From: an uncultured Lachnospiraceae bacterium | Lineage (GTDB): Bacteria; Bacillota; Clostridia; Lachnospirales; Lachnospiraceae | Reading direction: 5' to 3' | Length of the DNA: 64,000 nt | Assembly: GCA_947629585.1 (NCBI GenBank) | Contig: CANREH010000002.1 | Location: 1-64,000 of the forward strand | In this document: piece by piece, positions 24,865 to 34,004 of the stretch | How positions within the stretch are numbered: the stretch's first letter is position 1 | How the letters are laid out: every line of letters starts with the position of its first letter | The notes under the pieces: model-generated | What the model saw: the letters and a program-made list of their open reading frames with translations, nothing else | What the model was told of the DNA's origin: nothing | Databases searched by the model: none | Translations under genes and position numbers: made by a program

Positions 24865-25515
24865 ATGAAAATAACAATTCGGGAACCGGGGAGCGCGATC
24901 ACTCATTTTATTGCGTTCATGCTTACGGTATTTGCCGCCATGCCGCTGCTTGCGAAAGCGGGGCTGTCGGGAAATGCCGTGACTGTCTGCGCCATGATGG
25001 TTTTTATGGGCAGTATGGCGCTTTTATACGGTGCAAGCACTCTGTACCATGCTGCTAATGTGGGACAAAAAATATTAAAGATTTTCCGTCGGCTGGATCA
25101 TATGATGATCTATGTCCTGATTGCAGGCTCCTATACTCCGGTATGCCTGTTAGTGCTGGATAAAAACTCCGGCACGGCGCTGCTTACGGCTGTCTGGGGC
25201 ATTGCAGTCATCGGAAGCCTTGTTACCATGTTCTGGATTAACTGTCCGAAATGGGTTTCCTCGTTAATTTACATCGCTATGGGATGGGTCTGCGTGTTTG
25301 TAATTAAAGAACTGTTTGCGGCGCTTTCTTCCGAAGCTTTTCTATGGCTGCTTGCAGGAGGGATTATCTATACTGTCGGGGGCGTGATCTATGCGCTGAA
25401 GCTTCCGCTGTTTAATGCAAAGCATGAATATTTTGGGAGCCATGAAATTTTCCATCTCTTTGTAATGGCGGGAAGTATCTGCCACTTTATCTTTATGTTC
25501 CGTTTTATTGCATAG
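24865..25515 (+). CDS. Hemolysin III / PAQR-family membrane protein
   Basis: A 216-residue protein with about seven hydrophobic helices. It carries the family residues STLYHAAN near the second helix, RRLDHMMIYVLIAGSYTP and the C-terminal SHEIFHLFVMAGSICHF, whose histidines with the earlier His and Asp form the metal site of PAQR-type proteins. The biological role in bacteria is unclear; the haemolysin name is historical. AAGGAGGTCC lies five bases before the ATG at 24865. Confidence 0.88.
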   Translation: MKITIREPGSAITHFIAFMLTVFAAMPLLAKAGLSGNAVTVCAMMVFMGSMALLYGASTLYHAANVGQKILKIFRRLDHMMIYVLIAGSYTPVCLLVLDKNSGTALLTAVWGIAVIGSLVTMFWINCPKWVSSLIYIAMGWVCVFVIKELFAALSSEAFLWLLAGGIIYTVGGVIYALKLPLFNAKHEYFGSHEIFHLFVMAGSICHFIFMFRFIA

Positions 25516-25549
25516 CGGCTGACAGGCTTGCCGCAGGAAGATCCGGACA

Positions 25550-25577
25550 AAAGAGGGCTCTGCCCTCTTTATTATTT
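25550..25577. terminator. Terminator between convergent hemolysin III and DUF885 genes
   Basis: AAAGAGGGC / GCCCTCTTT, a 9-bp perfect stem with a three-base loop, then ATTATTTT on the plus strand; an A-rich start gives a weaker T-tract on the minus strand. Confidence 0.75.
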
Positions 25578-27473
25578 TGTACACATCTGCATGACCTGTT
25601 CCCGTAATCTTGGGAAGCTGCAGGGCCCTGTTGCCAGTATGGCTTCATGGAACGTTATCGGATCGAAATTTTCTTTTAAAAGATCCTGCATTTCTTCTTT
25701 TAATGCCAGAAATTCCAGGCAGCCGACGGTGTATTTTAAATAATTGGCTGGCTCTGCCAGAATCTGCAGGTAGATTTCATGGATTCCCTGTTTATTCGTT
25801 ATACCGAATCCATTTAAGTAATCCTTCAGTCCGTCTTCGGTGTAGCCGTCATAGTGGATATGGATATCTGCCATAGCGTACATGCACAGGGTAAGGAGCA
25901 TATTTTTTTCCTGTAACAGCGCTGCGTCTTCAGAAAGCCCGGAAAGGCGGTAGGAATACAGTTCTGCGTAACTTGCCCACCCTTCCGAATAGCCGGGGTA
26001 GGACAGGATGCAGCGCAGGAGCTCCGGATTCGTGGAGTAAAACATGGCGTTTTGGTATAAATGCCCCGGATAACCTTCATGTGCAAGCGTGGTAAAAAAG
26101 CTCAAATCATCCCGTATCTGCGGCGTATTGACATAAATGCAGTTTTCCGTTTCACAGTCAAGCGGCGGGACAAGGTAGAAGGCGGGGCTTAAGTATTCCG
26201 ATAACGACGGCGGCACGGACAGGACATGTAAGGAGACCTGGGAGGGCATTGGGAAGGCATCGGATATCTGCGTCCTTAAATAAGACAGCGCATTTTTAGC
26301 GTCGGAAAAAGCAAGGCTGTAACGGTCTGCCTCTTCCATAGCCTGATCAAAAACATCTTCTTTTTCCATGACAGAGGAAATTTCTTTGGCACATGCCATG
26401 ATCCGATCGTTAATCAGTTTTTTTATTTCATCAATACTCCGTCCGGAGCCAGTATTGTGGCGGATTAAATGTTCATAATATTCCTTCCCTTCCGGGAAAT
26501 AATAAAGTCCGCCGCTGTTTTTTCCGGTTTTTAGTAATTCCTGAAATGTTTTTTCCAGCAATCGGTAAGCGGGGTAAAAAGCGTCTTTTAAAACCTGTTT
26601 ATTTTTCTGCATCCATTCCTGCTTTTTTTCGCCGGAAACGGTACAGTATTCCGAAAGCTTTTCTAAGCGTTCCTGAAAGCTTGTAATTAGAAAATTGTCT
26701 TTTTTCTTTGCTTTTTCCAGAGAAAGGATTTCATCGCATTGCCGGATAATGGCAACGGCATTTTCTTCGTGCATAAACATTCCGGCATCGGATTTTTCCT
26801 GTTCCAGTTCGGAAAGAAGCTCAAAATAAGCAGGAAGATGGGTTAATAACAGGAAATATTCCTCGACATCCTGCTCCCGGTAAAAGGTATATTCGCTTAA
26901 AAGCACCGGAAGCTGCGCCTGGATTCCAATGGTCTTGCTGAGCGGTTCTGCATACAGCTCATAACCGGATAAGGAAATGCTGTCCTCTAAAGAATCTTTG
27001 AAAATATCATAGGTAAGCTTCTGCTGTTCCGACAGGGAATCATAGGGAAATAAAGACAGGAGATAAAGATAATTTTCCGCGCTTACGGCTTCTTCGCCGT
27101 TATCCGGGAGCGTTTCCCCGAAAGAAGGCTCGATATCAATATGGAATTTTTCAGGCCGGGAAAGGGTATAGTGGAGGGAAATGCTGTCCGTGGAAACTTC
27201 CCGGATAAAGACCTGGTTACAGAAATAGGAAAATGCTTCCTGGATATCTTCCTCTTTGATGGTTCCCGTACCGTTTTCAGGCGTAAGCAGGGAAAGAATT
27301 GTGCTGCCAAAATCAGTATTTGTAATATCGTTATCATAATGATGAAGCGTTTCCTGTTTTTTTTCTGTTTTTTCTGAAAAAGAGCAGCCGGACAGAGAAA
27401 GCAGGAAGAAGAAAAACAGGATAAAATATACAAGCCGGACGGGAAAATGGTTTAATTTCAGCAAAATGTTCAC
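25572..27473 (-). CDS. DUF885-family lipoprotein, probable zinc peptidase-like
   Basis: A 633-residue protein with a lipoprotein signal peptide (hydrophobic helix ending LSLSGC, so the cysteine near residue 30 would be lipid-modified and the protein held outside the membrane). The C-terminal half has the DUF885 signature LAHEGYPGHLYQ, a HE...H metal-binding motif, and a later GYSEGWASYAELYSY that supplies the usual glutamate. The family is related to M32/M3-like metallopeptidases. The start is uncertain: GTG at 27473, or a TTG nine bases downstream that has AGGTGA at a good distance. Confidence 0.85.
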   Translation of the reverse strand: MNILLKLNHFPVRLVYFILFFFFLLSLSGCSFSEKTEKKQETLHHYDNDITNTDFGSTILSLLTPENGTGTIKEEDIQEAFSYFCNQVFIREVSTDSISLHYTLSRPEKFHIDIEPSFGETLPDNGEEAVSAENYLYLLSLFPYDSLSEQQKLTYDIFKDSLEDSISLSGYELYAEPLSKTIGIQAQLPVLLSEYTFYREQDVEEYFLLLTHLPAYFELLSELEQEKSDAGMFMHEENAVAIIRQCDEILSLEKAKKKDNFLITSFQERLEKLSEYCTVSGEKKQEWMQKNKQVLKDAFYPAYRLLEKTFQELLKTGKNSGGLYYFPEGKEYYEHLIRHNTGSGRSIDEIKKLINDRIMACAKEISSVMEKEDVFDQAMEEADRYSLAFSDAKNALSYLRTQISDAFPMPSQVSLHVLSVPPSLSEYLSPAFYLVPPLDCETENCIYVNTPQIRDDLSFFTTLAHEGYPGHLYQNAMFYSTNPELLRCILSYPGYSEGWASYAELYSYRLSGLSEDAALLQEKNMLLTLCMYAMADIHIHYDGYTEDGLKDYLNGFGITNKQGIHEIYLQILAEPANYLKYTVGCLEFLALKEEMQDLLKENFDPITFHEAILATGPCSFPRLREQVMQMCTK

Positions 27474-27570
27474 CTGAAAACGAGAGCTTTTTTAAAAGAT
27501 ATGAAAATAAAAAAGAAATATTCATAATTTTCATTTTCCATACTATACTGTATCAAAAAACGAGGTTATG

Positions 27571-28710
27571 ATGGAAATTTATATTGTAAAGCAGGGAGAC
27601 ACCGTAGATAACATTGCATCGGAAGTTGGCATAGACAGCAGCGTAATTATTTATGATAACCAGCTTTCTTATCCTTATCCCCTGGCTGTCGGCCAGGCTC
27701 TTTTGATTTCGGAGGGGGAAGCGTCCCGTTCCCGGATGGTTCACAGCAATGGGTATGCCTATCCGTTTATTAATGAGGATACGCTGAAAGAGACGCTTCC
27801 TTTTCTGTCGGAGCTTTCCGTATTTTCCTATGGTTTTACCATGCAGGGGGAGCTGCTGCCTCCGCAGACGGAGGATCGCTGGCTGATTGAAGCTGCCTGG
27901 GCGAATGACACTCTTCCGGTTCTGACGCTGACGCCTCTTGGCAGGGACGGGAATTTTAATAATAACCTGATTACTTCGGTAGTGCAGAACATATCGTACC
28001 GGACAAGGCTGATTGACGAGGTAATTCAGGTGCTGAAAGAAAAAGGCTACCGTGGGCTTGATATTGATTTTGAATATATCCGGGCCGCGGATCGGGACGC
28101 TTTTTCGGAGTTTGTCCGGGTATGCGCGGAGGCTGTCCGGGCGGAAGGGTTCCAGATTTCCATTGCCCTTGCTCCAAAGGTCTCTGCCGATCAGAAGGGA
28201 ATTCTGTATGAAGGAAAGGATTACCGCGCTCTCGGAAAGGCGGTTGACCATGCCCTGTTAATGACCTACGAATGGGGATATATGTATGGGCCTCCTATGG
28301 CGATAGCCCCGATTAATGAGGTACGGCGCGTTGTGGAATATGCCCTGACGGAAATACCGGCGGAAAAACTTGATCTGGGAATCCCGAATTACGGCTATGA
28401 CTGGATACTTCCCTTTGAACAGGGAATGTCGAAGGCAAAGAATATCAGCAATCTCCAGGCTGTCCAGACGGCAGCAGCCTATGATGTGCCGATCCGGTTT
28501 GACGAAACAACGCAGTCCCCTTATTTTACTTACATAACGAAGGAGGGCGTTCAGCATGAGGTCTGGTTTGAGGATGCCAGGAGTTATCAGGCAAAATTTA
28601 ATTTGATAGAAGAATTTGGGCTCCGCGGCGCGGGGTTCTGGCAGATTATGCGGCTGTTCCGCGCAAACTGGCTGCTGTTGGACGATCGGTTTTATATTGC
28701 GAAGGCTTAG
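27571..28710 (+). CDS. LysM and glycoside hydrolase 18 protein (YaaH/SleL-like)
   Basis: A 379-residue protein with an N-terminal LysM domain (IYIVKQGDTVDNIASEVG) and a GH18 barrel with the catalytic DxDxE motif in YRGLDIDFEYI, then YEWGYMYGPPMAIAP and GIPNYGYDW. No signal peptide is seen. In spore formers such proteins (YaaH, YdhD, SleL) lie on the spore cortex or coat and cut cortex peptidoglycan at germination. The upstream sequence has CATACTAT, which resembles a sigma-E -10 box, with ATA about 18 bases before it. That sporulation link is an inference. Confidence 0.85.
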   Translation: MEIYIVKQGDTVDNIASEVGIDSSVIIYDNQLSYPYPLAVGQALLISEGEASRSRMVHSNGYAYPFINEDTLKETLPFLSELSVFSYGFTMQGELLPPQTEDRWLIEAAWANDTLPVLTLTPLGRDGNFNNNLITSVVQNISYRTRLIDEVIQVLKEKGYRGLDIDFEYIRAADRDAFSEFVRVCAEAVRAEGFQISIALAPKVSADQKGILYEGKDYRALGKAVDHALLMTYEWGYMYGPPMAIAPINEVRRVVEYALTEIPAEKLDLGIPNYGYDWILPFEQGMSKAKNISNLQAVQTAAAYDVPIRFDETTQSPYFTYITKEGVQHEVWFEDARSYQAKFNLIEEFGLRGAGFWQIMRLFRANWLLLDDRFYIAKA

Positions 28711-28741
28711 GGGAAAGAAGGGCTGGCGGCAGTAATTTTTA

Positions 28742-28804
28742 ACAGGAGGCTGCCTGTAAGCTGCCTCCTGTGGATGGGAGCCCTGCGGTTTTCTGCGGAG
28801 GGCT
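28742..28804. terminator. Two hairpins between convergent GH18 and chemotaxis genes
   Basis: ACAGGAGGC / GCCTCCTGT (28742-28771) and AGCCCT / AGGGCT (28779-28804). Neither has a strong T-tract; together they probably end transcription from both sides. Confidence 0.45.
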
Positions 28805-29746
28805 TTATAAAGAGGAAATAAGATCCTGCGCTTTTTTTAGTGTGCTCTCTGTCTCCTGAAGAGAGGAAATGCTGTCGTTTACTTCTTCGGAAAGGGAAGC
28901 GACGGTGTCATGGCTGTCTGTTACGGAAGAAAGGACATTGTCTTTGCTGCTTTCCATAGCGCGGATATTGTCCGCAATCTTTTCCATTGTATTTAACAGG
29001 GAAAAACCGGTAGAGCCGATGTTCTGCCCGTTGGTCATGACGTCTTTAAAATGCCGTTCCACTTCCTGCCCGTATTCAGAGCAGTTTTTAATTTCTTCCC
29101 CGGAAAGCTGGATCTCATTGTGGAGCTTGTTTAAACTGTCATGCAGGGTACGGATGGCGTCGTCGATGTTCTGGACAAGTTCTTTGGTATTGGTAGAAAG
29201 GTTCCTGATTTCGTCGGCAACGACAGCGAACCCTTTTCCTGCTTCCCCGGCGCGCGCTGCCTCGATGCTTGCATTTAACGCAAGCAGGTTCGTGGAATCC
29301 GCAATGCCGCGGATGGAATCGGACATATTCTGGATGGTGTTAAAATCGTCGTCCAATACCTGGAAGGTGGAGGTAATGGAATCAAGCTTGGATGTGGAAT
29401 TGGCAATTTTTTCCGTCAGGCTGCGGACTTCGATATCCGAAGTATCCGCCTTTTCTTTGGAAGCAACCAGAAGCTCTTTAAAGTCGGTAATATCGTAAGA
29501 GGAGCTTTTGATGATTTCCTGGACTTCGTTAAACTGCCTGGAAAGGGTGGAAATATGGTCGGATGCCTGGCTGGCTGTTGTTTCGGCGGAATGCAGCTTT
29601 GAGGAAAGGTCCTTTTGAGAAACTGTACATTCTTTTACCTTAGATAAAGAGCTGGCAACGGAAGCGCCGATTTCCGGATTCAGCGGCTTCGGGGCGGCAG
29701 CAGTCGGTGTTATAACAGGTTCTTCTTGTTTTTTTCTTCCAAACAT
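28805..29746 (-). CDS. Soluble methyl-accepting chemotaxis-type signalling protein
   Basis: A 313-residue protein made almost wholly of coiled coil with the conserved hairpin tip [20 protein letters not shown] and [15 protein letters not shown], which binds CheA/CheW in chemoreceptors. There is no membrane helix and no recognisable sensor domain; the N-terminal 35 residues are short and proline-rich. It is therefore a cytoplasmic receptor whose input is unknown. AAGGGAG lies nine bases before the ATG. No che genes are in the window. Confidence 0.85.
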   Translation of the reverse strand: MFGRKKQEEPVITPTAAAPKPLNPEIGASVASSLSKVKECTVSQKDLSSKLHSAETTASQASDHISTLSRQFNEVQEIIKSSSYDITDFKELLVASKEKADTSDIEVRSLTEKIANSTSKLDSITSTFQVLDDDFNTIQNMSDSIRGIADSTNLLALNASIEAARAGEAGKGFAVVADEIRNLSTNTKELVQNIDDAIRTLHDSLNKLHNEIQLSGEEIKNCSEYGQEVERHFKDVMTNGQNIGSTGFSLLNTMEKIADNIRAMESSKDNVLSSVTDSHDTVASLSEEVNDSISSLQETESTLKKAQDLISSL

Positions 29747-29865
29747 AATGATAATCTCCCTTCTATCTATATAAAAAGTGTATAAAAATATCTTTGTTGC
29801 GTAAAATTTTATCACATTTTGCTAAAAAATACAATCCAATTTAAAAGATTGTGATAAATATCTGG

Positions 29866-29895
29866 TTGACAAGCCCCAAACTCCTGTTTTATACT
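29866..29895 (+). promoter_or_regulatory. Sigma-A promoter of metG
   Basis: TTGACA (29866-29871) with TATACT at 29890-29895 (18-base spacer) or TTATAC at 29889-29894 (17-base spacer). Start expected near 29902. Confidence 0.75.
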
Positions 29896-29901
29896 AAGCA
29901 A

Positions 29902-29970
29902 TGAAGGTGGTAACATGAAGCTGGAAGCTATCGTCCTTGAAGTCAGAGAAAAGGAAGGTAGCTTTTTTTA
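29902..29970 (+). ncRNA. Minimal T-box-like terminator leader
   Basis: AAGGTGGTAACATG resembles the T-box word (AAGGTGGTACCGCG) and is followed by a terminator stem AAGCTATCGTCCTT / AAGGAAGGTAGCTT with seven T. This is the order of the 3' half of a T-box riboswitch. The promoter lies immediately upstream, so stem I and the specifier loop are missing, and the T-box word itself is altered. It may be a degenerate T-box now acting as a plain attenuator. Confidence 0.5.
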
Positions 29971-30000
29971 CGCAGAACAAAGAAAGGAAATCATGGGATT

Positions 30001-31992
30001 ATGGAAAAGAAACCTTATTATTTAACAACAGCGATTGCCTATACGTCGGGAAAGCCGCATATCGGGAATACCTATGAAATTGTACTGGCAGATTCGATTG
30101 CGCGCTTTAAGCGCCAGCAGGGATATGACGTGCGTTTCCAGACGGGGACGGACGAGCATGGGCAGAAGGTGGAATTAAAGGCAGCGGAGGCGGGGATTAC
30201 GCCGAAGGAATTTGTGGACAGTGTTGCCGGAACGATTAAAGATATCTGGGATTTGATGAATACTTCTTACGATAAGTTTATCCGTACCACCGACGGGTAT
30301 CATGAAAAGCAGATCCAGAAGATTTTTAAGAAGCTGTATGAGAAAGGGGATATTTATAAAGGGCATTATGAAGGCATGTACTGTACGCCGTGTGAATCCT
30401 TCTTTACCAAAGCGCAGCTTGTGGACGGGAAATGCCCGGACTGCGGCAGGGAAGTGCATCCGGCGAAGGAAGAGGCGTATTTCTTTAAGATGAGCAAGTA
30501 TGCCGACAGGCTGATAGAGCATATCAATACCCATCCGGAATTTATCCAGCCGGAGTCCCGCAAAAATGAGATGATGAACAATTTCCTCCTGCCGGGACTT
30601 CAGGATCTGTGCGTGTCCCGGACCTCTTTCAAGTGGGGGATTCCGGTGGATTTTGACGATAAGCATGTAGTCTATGTCTGGATTGACGCGCTGTCAAACT
30701 ATATCACGGGGCTGGGCTTTGACATGGACGGGAACAGCGATCCGATGTTTGACAAATACTGGCCTGCTGATCTGCACTTAATCGGGAAGGATATTCTGCG
30801 TTTCCATACGATTTACTGGCCGATTATGCTGATGGCTCTGGATATCCCGCTGCCAAAGCAGGTATTCGGGCATCCGTGGCTTCTGCAGGGCGACGGGAAG
30901 ATGAGCAAGTCCAAAGGAAATGTGATCTATGCGGATGATCTGGTGCGGATGTTCGGGGTGGACGCTGTCCGTTATTTTGTTCTGCATGAAATGCCGTTTG
31001 AAAATGACGGGATCATTTCCTGGGAGCTGATGATTGAGCGCATGAATTCCGATCTTGCCAATACCCTCGGAAACCTTGTCAACCGGACGATTTCCATGTC
31101 CAATAAATATTTTGGCGGTGTGGTAAGAAATACCGGGGTAAAGGAAGCCGTGGATGAGGATCTGGCTGCCGTTGTGACAGGAGCGAAGGATAAGGTTGTG
31201 AACAAGATGGAGAAGCTGCGGGTTGCCGATGCCATTACGGAGATCTTTACCCTGTTTAAACGCTGCAATAAATATATTGATGAAACCATGCCATGGGCGC
31301 TTGCAAAAGACGAAGCAAAGAAAGAGCGTTTGGAGACGGTGCTTTATAACCTTGTGGAGAGCATTTCCATCGGGGCAAATCTTTTGAAGGCCTTTATGCC
31401 GGAGACTTCTGAAAAAATCCTTGCGCAGCTGCAGGCGCCGGAAAGGGAGCTGGATTCTTTGGATACATTCGGCGCTTATCCATCCGGCTCTAAGGTGACG
31501 GATAAGCCGGAAATCCTGTTTGCAAGGCTGGACGCAGAGGAAGTACTGAAAGAGGTGGAGAAAATTGCCGAGGCGCAGCTTGCACAGGCAGGGAAAGCTG
31601 CCGGGGAGCAGCTTGCACAGGCAGGGGAAGCGAAGGAGGATGACGGCATAGAAATAGAGCCGAAGGCGGAAATTACCTTTGAGGATTTTGAGAAAATGCA
31701 GTTCCAGGTGGGGGAAATCATTGCCTGCGAAGCGGTGAAGAAATCGAAGAAGCTCCTCTGTTCCCAGGTAAAAATCGGCAAAGAGGTAAAGCAGATCGTG
31801 TCGGGAATCAAAGCATGGTATACGCCGGAGGACATGGTCGGGAAGAAGGTCATGGTATTGGTGAATTTAAAGCCTGCCAAGCTTGCCGGGGTCTTATCGG
31901 AAGGAATGCTGTTATGCGCGGAGGATGCCGACGGGAAGCTTGCGCTGATGACGCCGGAAAAGGATATGCCTGCCGGAGCTGAAATATGTTAA
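30001..31992 (+). CDS. metG: Methionyl-tRNA synthetase
   Basis: A 663-residue class I synthetase that charges tRNA-Met. The HIGH-type motif is KPHIGNTY, the zinc-knuckle cysteines are CTPC and CPDC (about 127-147), KMSKSKGN lies near residue 300, and an anticodon-binding helical domain follows. The C-terminus (about 555-663) is a tRNA-binding (Arc1p/Trbp111-like) domain, joined by a linker with a duplicated QLAQAG unit. This is the usual length for the long bacterial form. GAAAGGAAAT lies upstream of the ATG. Confidence 0.96.
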   Translation: MEKKPYYLTTAIAYTSGKPHIGNTYEIVLADSIARFKRQQGYDVRFQTGTDEHGQKVELKAAEAGITPKEFVDSVAGTIKDIWDLMNTSYDKFIRTTDGYHEKQIQKIFKKLYEKGDIYKGHYEGMYCTPCESFFTKAQLVDGKCPDCGREVHPAKEEAYFFKMSKYADRLIEHINTHPEFIQPESRKNEMMNNFLLPGLQDLCVSRTSFKWGIPVDFDDKHVVYVWIDALSNYITGLGFDMDGNSDPMFDKYWPADLHLIGKDILRFHTIYWPIMLMALDIPLPKQVFGHPWLLQGDGKMSKSKGNVIYADDLVRMFGVDAVRYFVLHEMPFENDGIISWELMIERMNSDLANTLGNLVNRTISMSNKYFGGVVRNTGVKEAVDEDLAAVVTGAKDKVVNKMEKLRVADAITEIFTLFKRCNKYIDETMPWALAKDEAKKERLETVLYNLVESISIGANLLKAFMPETSEKILAQLQAPERELDSLDTFGAYPSGSKVTDKPEILFARLDAEEVLKEVEKIAEAQLAQAGKAAGEQLAQAGEAKEDDGIEIEPKAEITFEDFEKMQFQVGEIIACEAVKKSKKLLCSQVKIGKEVKQIVSGIKAWYTPEDMVGKKVMVLVNLKPAKLAGVLSEGMLLCAEDADGKLALMTPEKDMPAGAEIC

Positions 31993-32102
31993 TATTGCAG
32001 GGGCGAAACGGGCCGTTAATGCCAAGACTGAGAAAAGAGGGGCCGTTGAGGAGGTCATTGTAAGAAATTATAAAGTGAAGATTGATGGAATTTACAGGTA
32101 AA

Positions 32103-32160
32103 AGACCGCGTCCTTTGTGTAGATGAGCCCGGGAATACACAAAGAGCGCGGCCTTTTTGT
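32103..32160. terminator. Terminator between metG and the XRE gene
   Basis: CCGCGTCCTTTGTGT pairs with ACACAAAGAGCGCGG (one bulge) and TTTTTGT follows on the plus strand. The 110 bases between metG and this hairpin hold nothing I recognise. Confidence 0.75.
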
Positions 32161-32171
32161 CAGGAAATTAT

Positions 32172-32519
32172 TTAAGATGGATTTTCATCTACCATGTTCA
32201 ATAACTTTGCAAGGGATCGGATGTATTCGATCACAACCGGATGGTAACGGGAAGGAATCTGTTCCAGTTCCACCATTACCTGTGAAGCCGTATTGCTTTC
32301 ATACCCAAATAAAATATAATCAGCGGAGATATGATGGGTACTGCAGATTCTGTGCAGTATTTCCTGTGACATGGATTTTTTGCCGTTTTCTATTTCGGAG
32401 AGGAACGGCACCGAGATGTCAACAGATTCTGCAAACTGCATTTGGCTGAAATCAAGGCTGGAACGCAGCCTCCTGATACGCTGCCCGATTTCATATTTGT
32501 TGTAAATTAGCTTTTCCAT
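32172..32519 (-). CDS. XRE-family transcriptional regulator
   Basis: A 115-residue protein with an N-terminal lambda-repressor-type helix-turn-helix (IGQRIRRLRSSLDFSQMQFAESVDISVPFLSEIENGKK) and a short helical C-terminus. It lies divergent from the CDF metal transporter gene, but that gene has its own riboswitch, so a link is uncertain. GAGGT lies six bases before the ATG. The target is unknown. Confidence 0.88.
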   Translation of the reverse strand: MEKLIYNKYEIGQRIRRLRSSLDFSQMQFAESVDISVPFLSEIENGKKSMSQEILHRICSTHHISADYILFGYESNTASQVMVELEQIPSRYHPVVIEYIRSLAKLLNMVDENPS

Positions 32520-32734
32520 AAGTCTACCTCGTTTCTGCGAATGATTCGCGCTATTTCATGTGTATATTTTCCAAAAGTGTTTTGAAGCTATTCAAGTATC
32601 ATCAATGAAAAACCTGAAAAAAGCTGGATAGGCTCTATCAATAATAGTATATCATTTTCTTCAATTAAAAAACAAATAAATGTATATGAAAATTTTCTTT
32701 AAACGAAAAATGACATGGAAAAGTGAAAAAATCG

Positions 32735-32763
32735 TTGACTTTTTTAAATTTAGATGATATGAT
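32735..32763 (+). promoter_or_regulatory. Promoter of the riboswitch-CDF transcript
   Basis: TTGACT (32735-32740) and TATGAT (32758-32763) with a 17-base spacer. Confidence 0.75.
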
Positions 32764-32819
32764 GGCGAAAATAATCGTTGCACTGCATATATTATCTACA
32801 GTACAGACTGATCAGGCGA

Positions 32820-32912
32820 TGAATTGACAGCAGGTAGGTTTGGGGCTGTCAATCCTAAGGCCGGGCCATACGGCAGCAGATGATACGGCATCTGTGGGAC
32901 AGTAGTTACGTT
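32820..32912 (+). ncRNA. NiCo (czcD) riboswitch
   Basis: The segment carries the order of elements I recall for NiCo aptamers: a GCAGG word next to the first stem (GACAGC / GCTGTC), the GCCGGGC word, ACGGCAGCAGATGAT, a hairpin CAGATGATACGGCATCTG and TGTGGGACAGT at the 3' end. It sits between a promoter and a cation diffusion facilitator gene, which is the classical genetic context for Co2+/Ni2+ sensing RNAs. The assignment is by eye. Confidence 0.7.
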
Positions 32913-32937
32913 ACCTGTCTCATAGGTGTCTTTTTCT
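32895..32937 (+). terminator. Expression-platform terminator of the NiCo riboswitch
   Basis: GGGACAG / CTGTCTC forms a stem that shares bases with the 3' end of the aptamer, followed within a few bases by TCTTTTTCTTT. Metal binding would hold GGGACAG in the aptamer and prevent this stem. Confidence 0.55.
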
Positions 32938-33006
32938 TTACACAAAAGAAAGAGAAACAGGTGACAGCCTGGCTGGTTTTGTAAAACAGAGAAGGGGGAT
33001 GTCTTT

Positions 33007-33915
33007 ATGGGGAGAAAGACAGGAATGAAAACGGAAAACACAAGGGAGCTTGCCATGCGGGTGTCCGCAGTCAGCATTATGGTGAATCTTTTTTTATCGG
33101 TGTTTAAGCTGGCGGCAGGGCTGTTTGCATCTTCCACTGCTATGGTGTCCGATGCCATCCATTCGGCTTCGGATGTATTCAGCACCTTTATTGTTATCGT
33201 GGGGGTCACGGTTTCAGAGAAGCAGTCTGATGAAGATCACCCCTATGGGCATGAACGGCTGGAATGTGTAGCATCCATGATTTTGGCGATGGTGCTTGCG
33301 CTGACTGGCGCGGGGCTCGGCATTTCCGGCATCAAAACCATTTATTCCGGCAATTATCAGGAGCTTAAGGTGCCGGGGCTGCTTGCGGCGGCGGCCGCTG
33401 TGATATCCATTGCTGTCAAAGAGTGGATGTTCTGGTATACAAGGGCAGCGGCAAAAAAGATTAACTCCGGCGCTCTTTTGGCGGATGCCTGGCACCACCG
33501 TTCCGACGCGCTGTCTTCCGTGGGAGCGTTTGCCGGGATTATAGGCTCAAGGCTTGGTTTCCCGGTCTGTGATTCTATTGCAGCGTTAGTGATCAGTATC
33601 TGCATTTTAAAGGCGGCATATGATATTTTTAAAGATGCCGTAGATAAGATGGTGGATAAATCCTGTGATAAGAAGACGCAGGAGGAGATTCGGGAAATTG
33701 TGTTAAAGCAGAAAGGCGTCTGCCGGATTGATCTTCTGAAAACAAGGCTGTTCGGGGCAAAGATTTATGTGGATGTGGAGATTGCGGCGGACGGGGAACA
33801 GACGTTAAGTGCCGCCCATGAAATTGCGCAGACGGTGCATGATGTGATTGAGGCGGAGGTGCCGAGCGTCAAGCACTGTATGGTACATGTCAATCCTATG
33901 AAAGACGCGGGGTGA
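33007..33915 (+). CDS. Cation diffusion facilitator family metal exporter
   Basis: A 302-residue membrane exporter with about six helices. The metal site pairs SDAIHSASD in helix 2 with DAWHHRSD in helix 5, and HPYGHERLE lies in the loop after helix 2. A cytoplasmic CDF C-terminal domain (about 215-300) follows with H residues near HCMVHVNP. The upstream riboswitch suggests it exports cobalt or nickel. GAAGGGGGA precedes the ATG. Confidence 0.93.
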   Translation: MGRKTGMKTENTRELAMRVSAVSIMVNLFLSVFKLAAGLFASSTAMVSDAIHSASDVFSTFIVIVGVTVSEKQSDEDHPYGHERLECVASMILAMVLALTGAGLGISGIKTIYSGNYQELKVPGLLAAAAAVISIAVKEWMFWYTRAAAKKINSGALLADAWHHRSDALSSVGAFAGIIGSRLGFPVCDSIAALVISICILKAAYDIFKDAVDKMVDKSCDKKTQEEIREIVLKQKGVCRIDLLKTRLFGAKIYVDVEIAADGEQTLSAAHEIAQTVHDVIEAEVPSVKHCMVHVNPMKDAG

Positions 33916-33941
33916 GCGGTTATGGTTTTATAAAATAAAAG

Positions 33942-33970
33942 TTGAAATTTCTTTAAAGGCAGGCTATACT
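33942..33970 (+). promoter_or_regulatory. Promoter of the AAA/PD-(D/E)XK gene
   Basis: TTGAAA (33942-33947) and TATACT (33965-33970) with a 17-base spacer, 35 bases before the ATG. Confidence 0.75.
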
Positions 33971-34004
33971 ATGGGCAGGAGAAAGTTTTTAGAGAGGTGG
34001 CTGT

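Noticed and set aside
31993..32102. Possible small gene after metG
   Set aside because: No start with ribosome binding site and no conserved pattern; it looks like ordinary spacer before the terminator.
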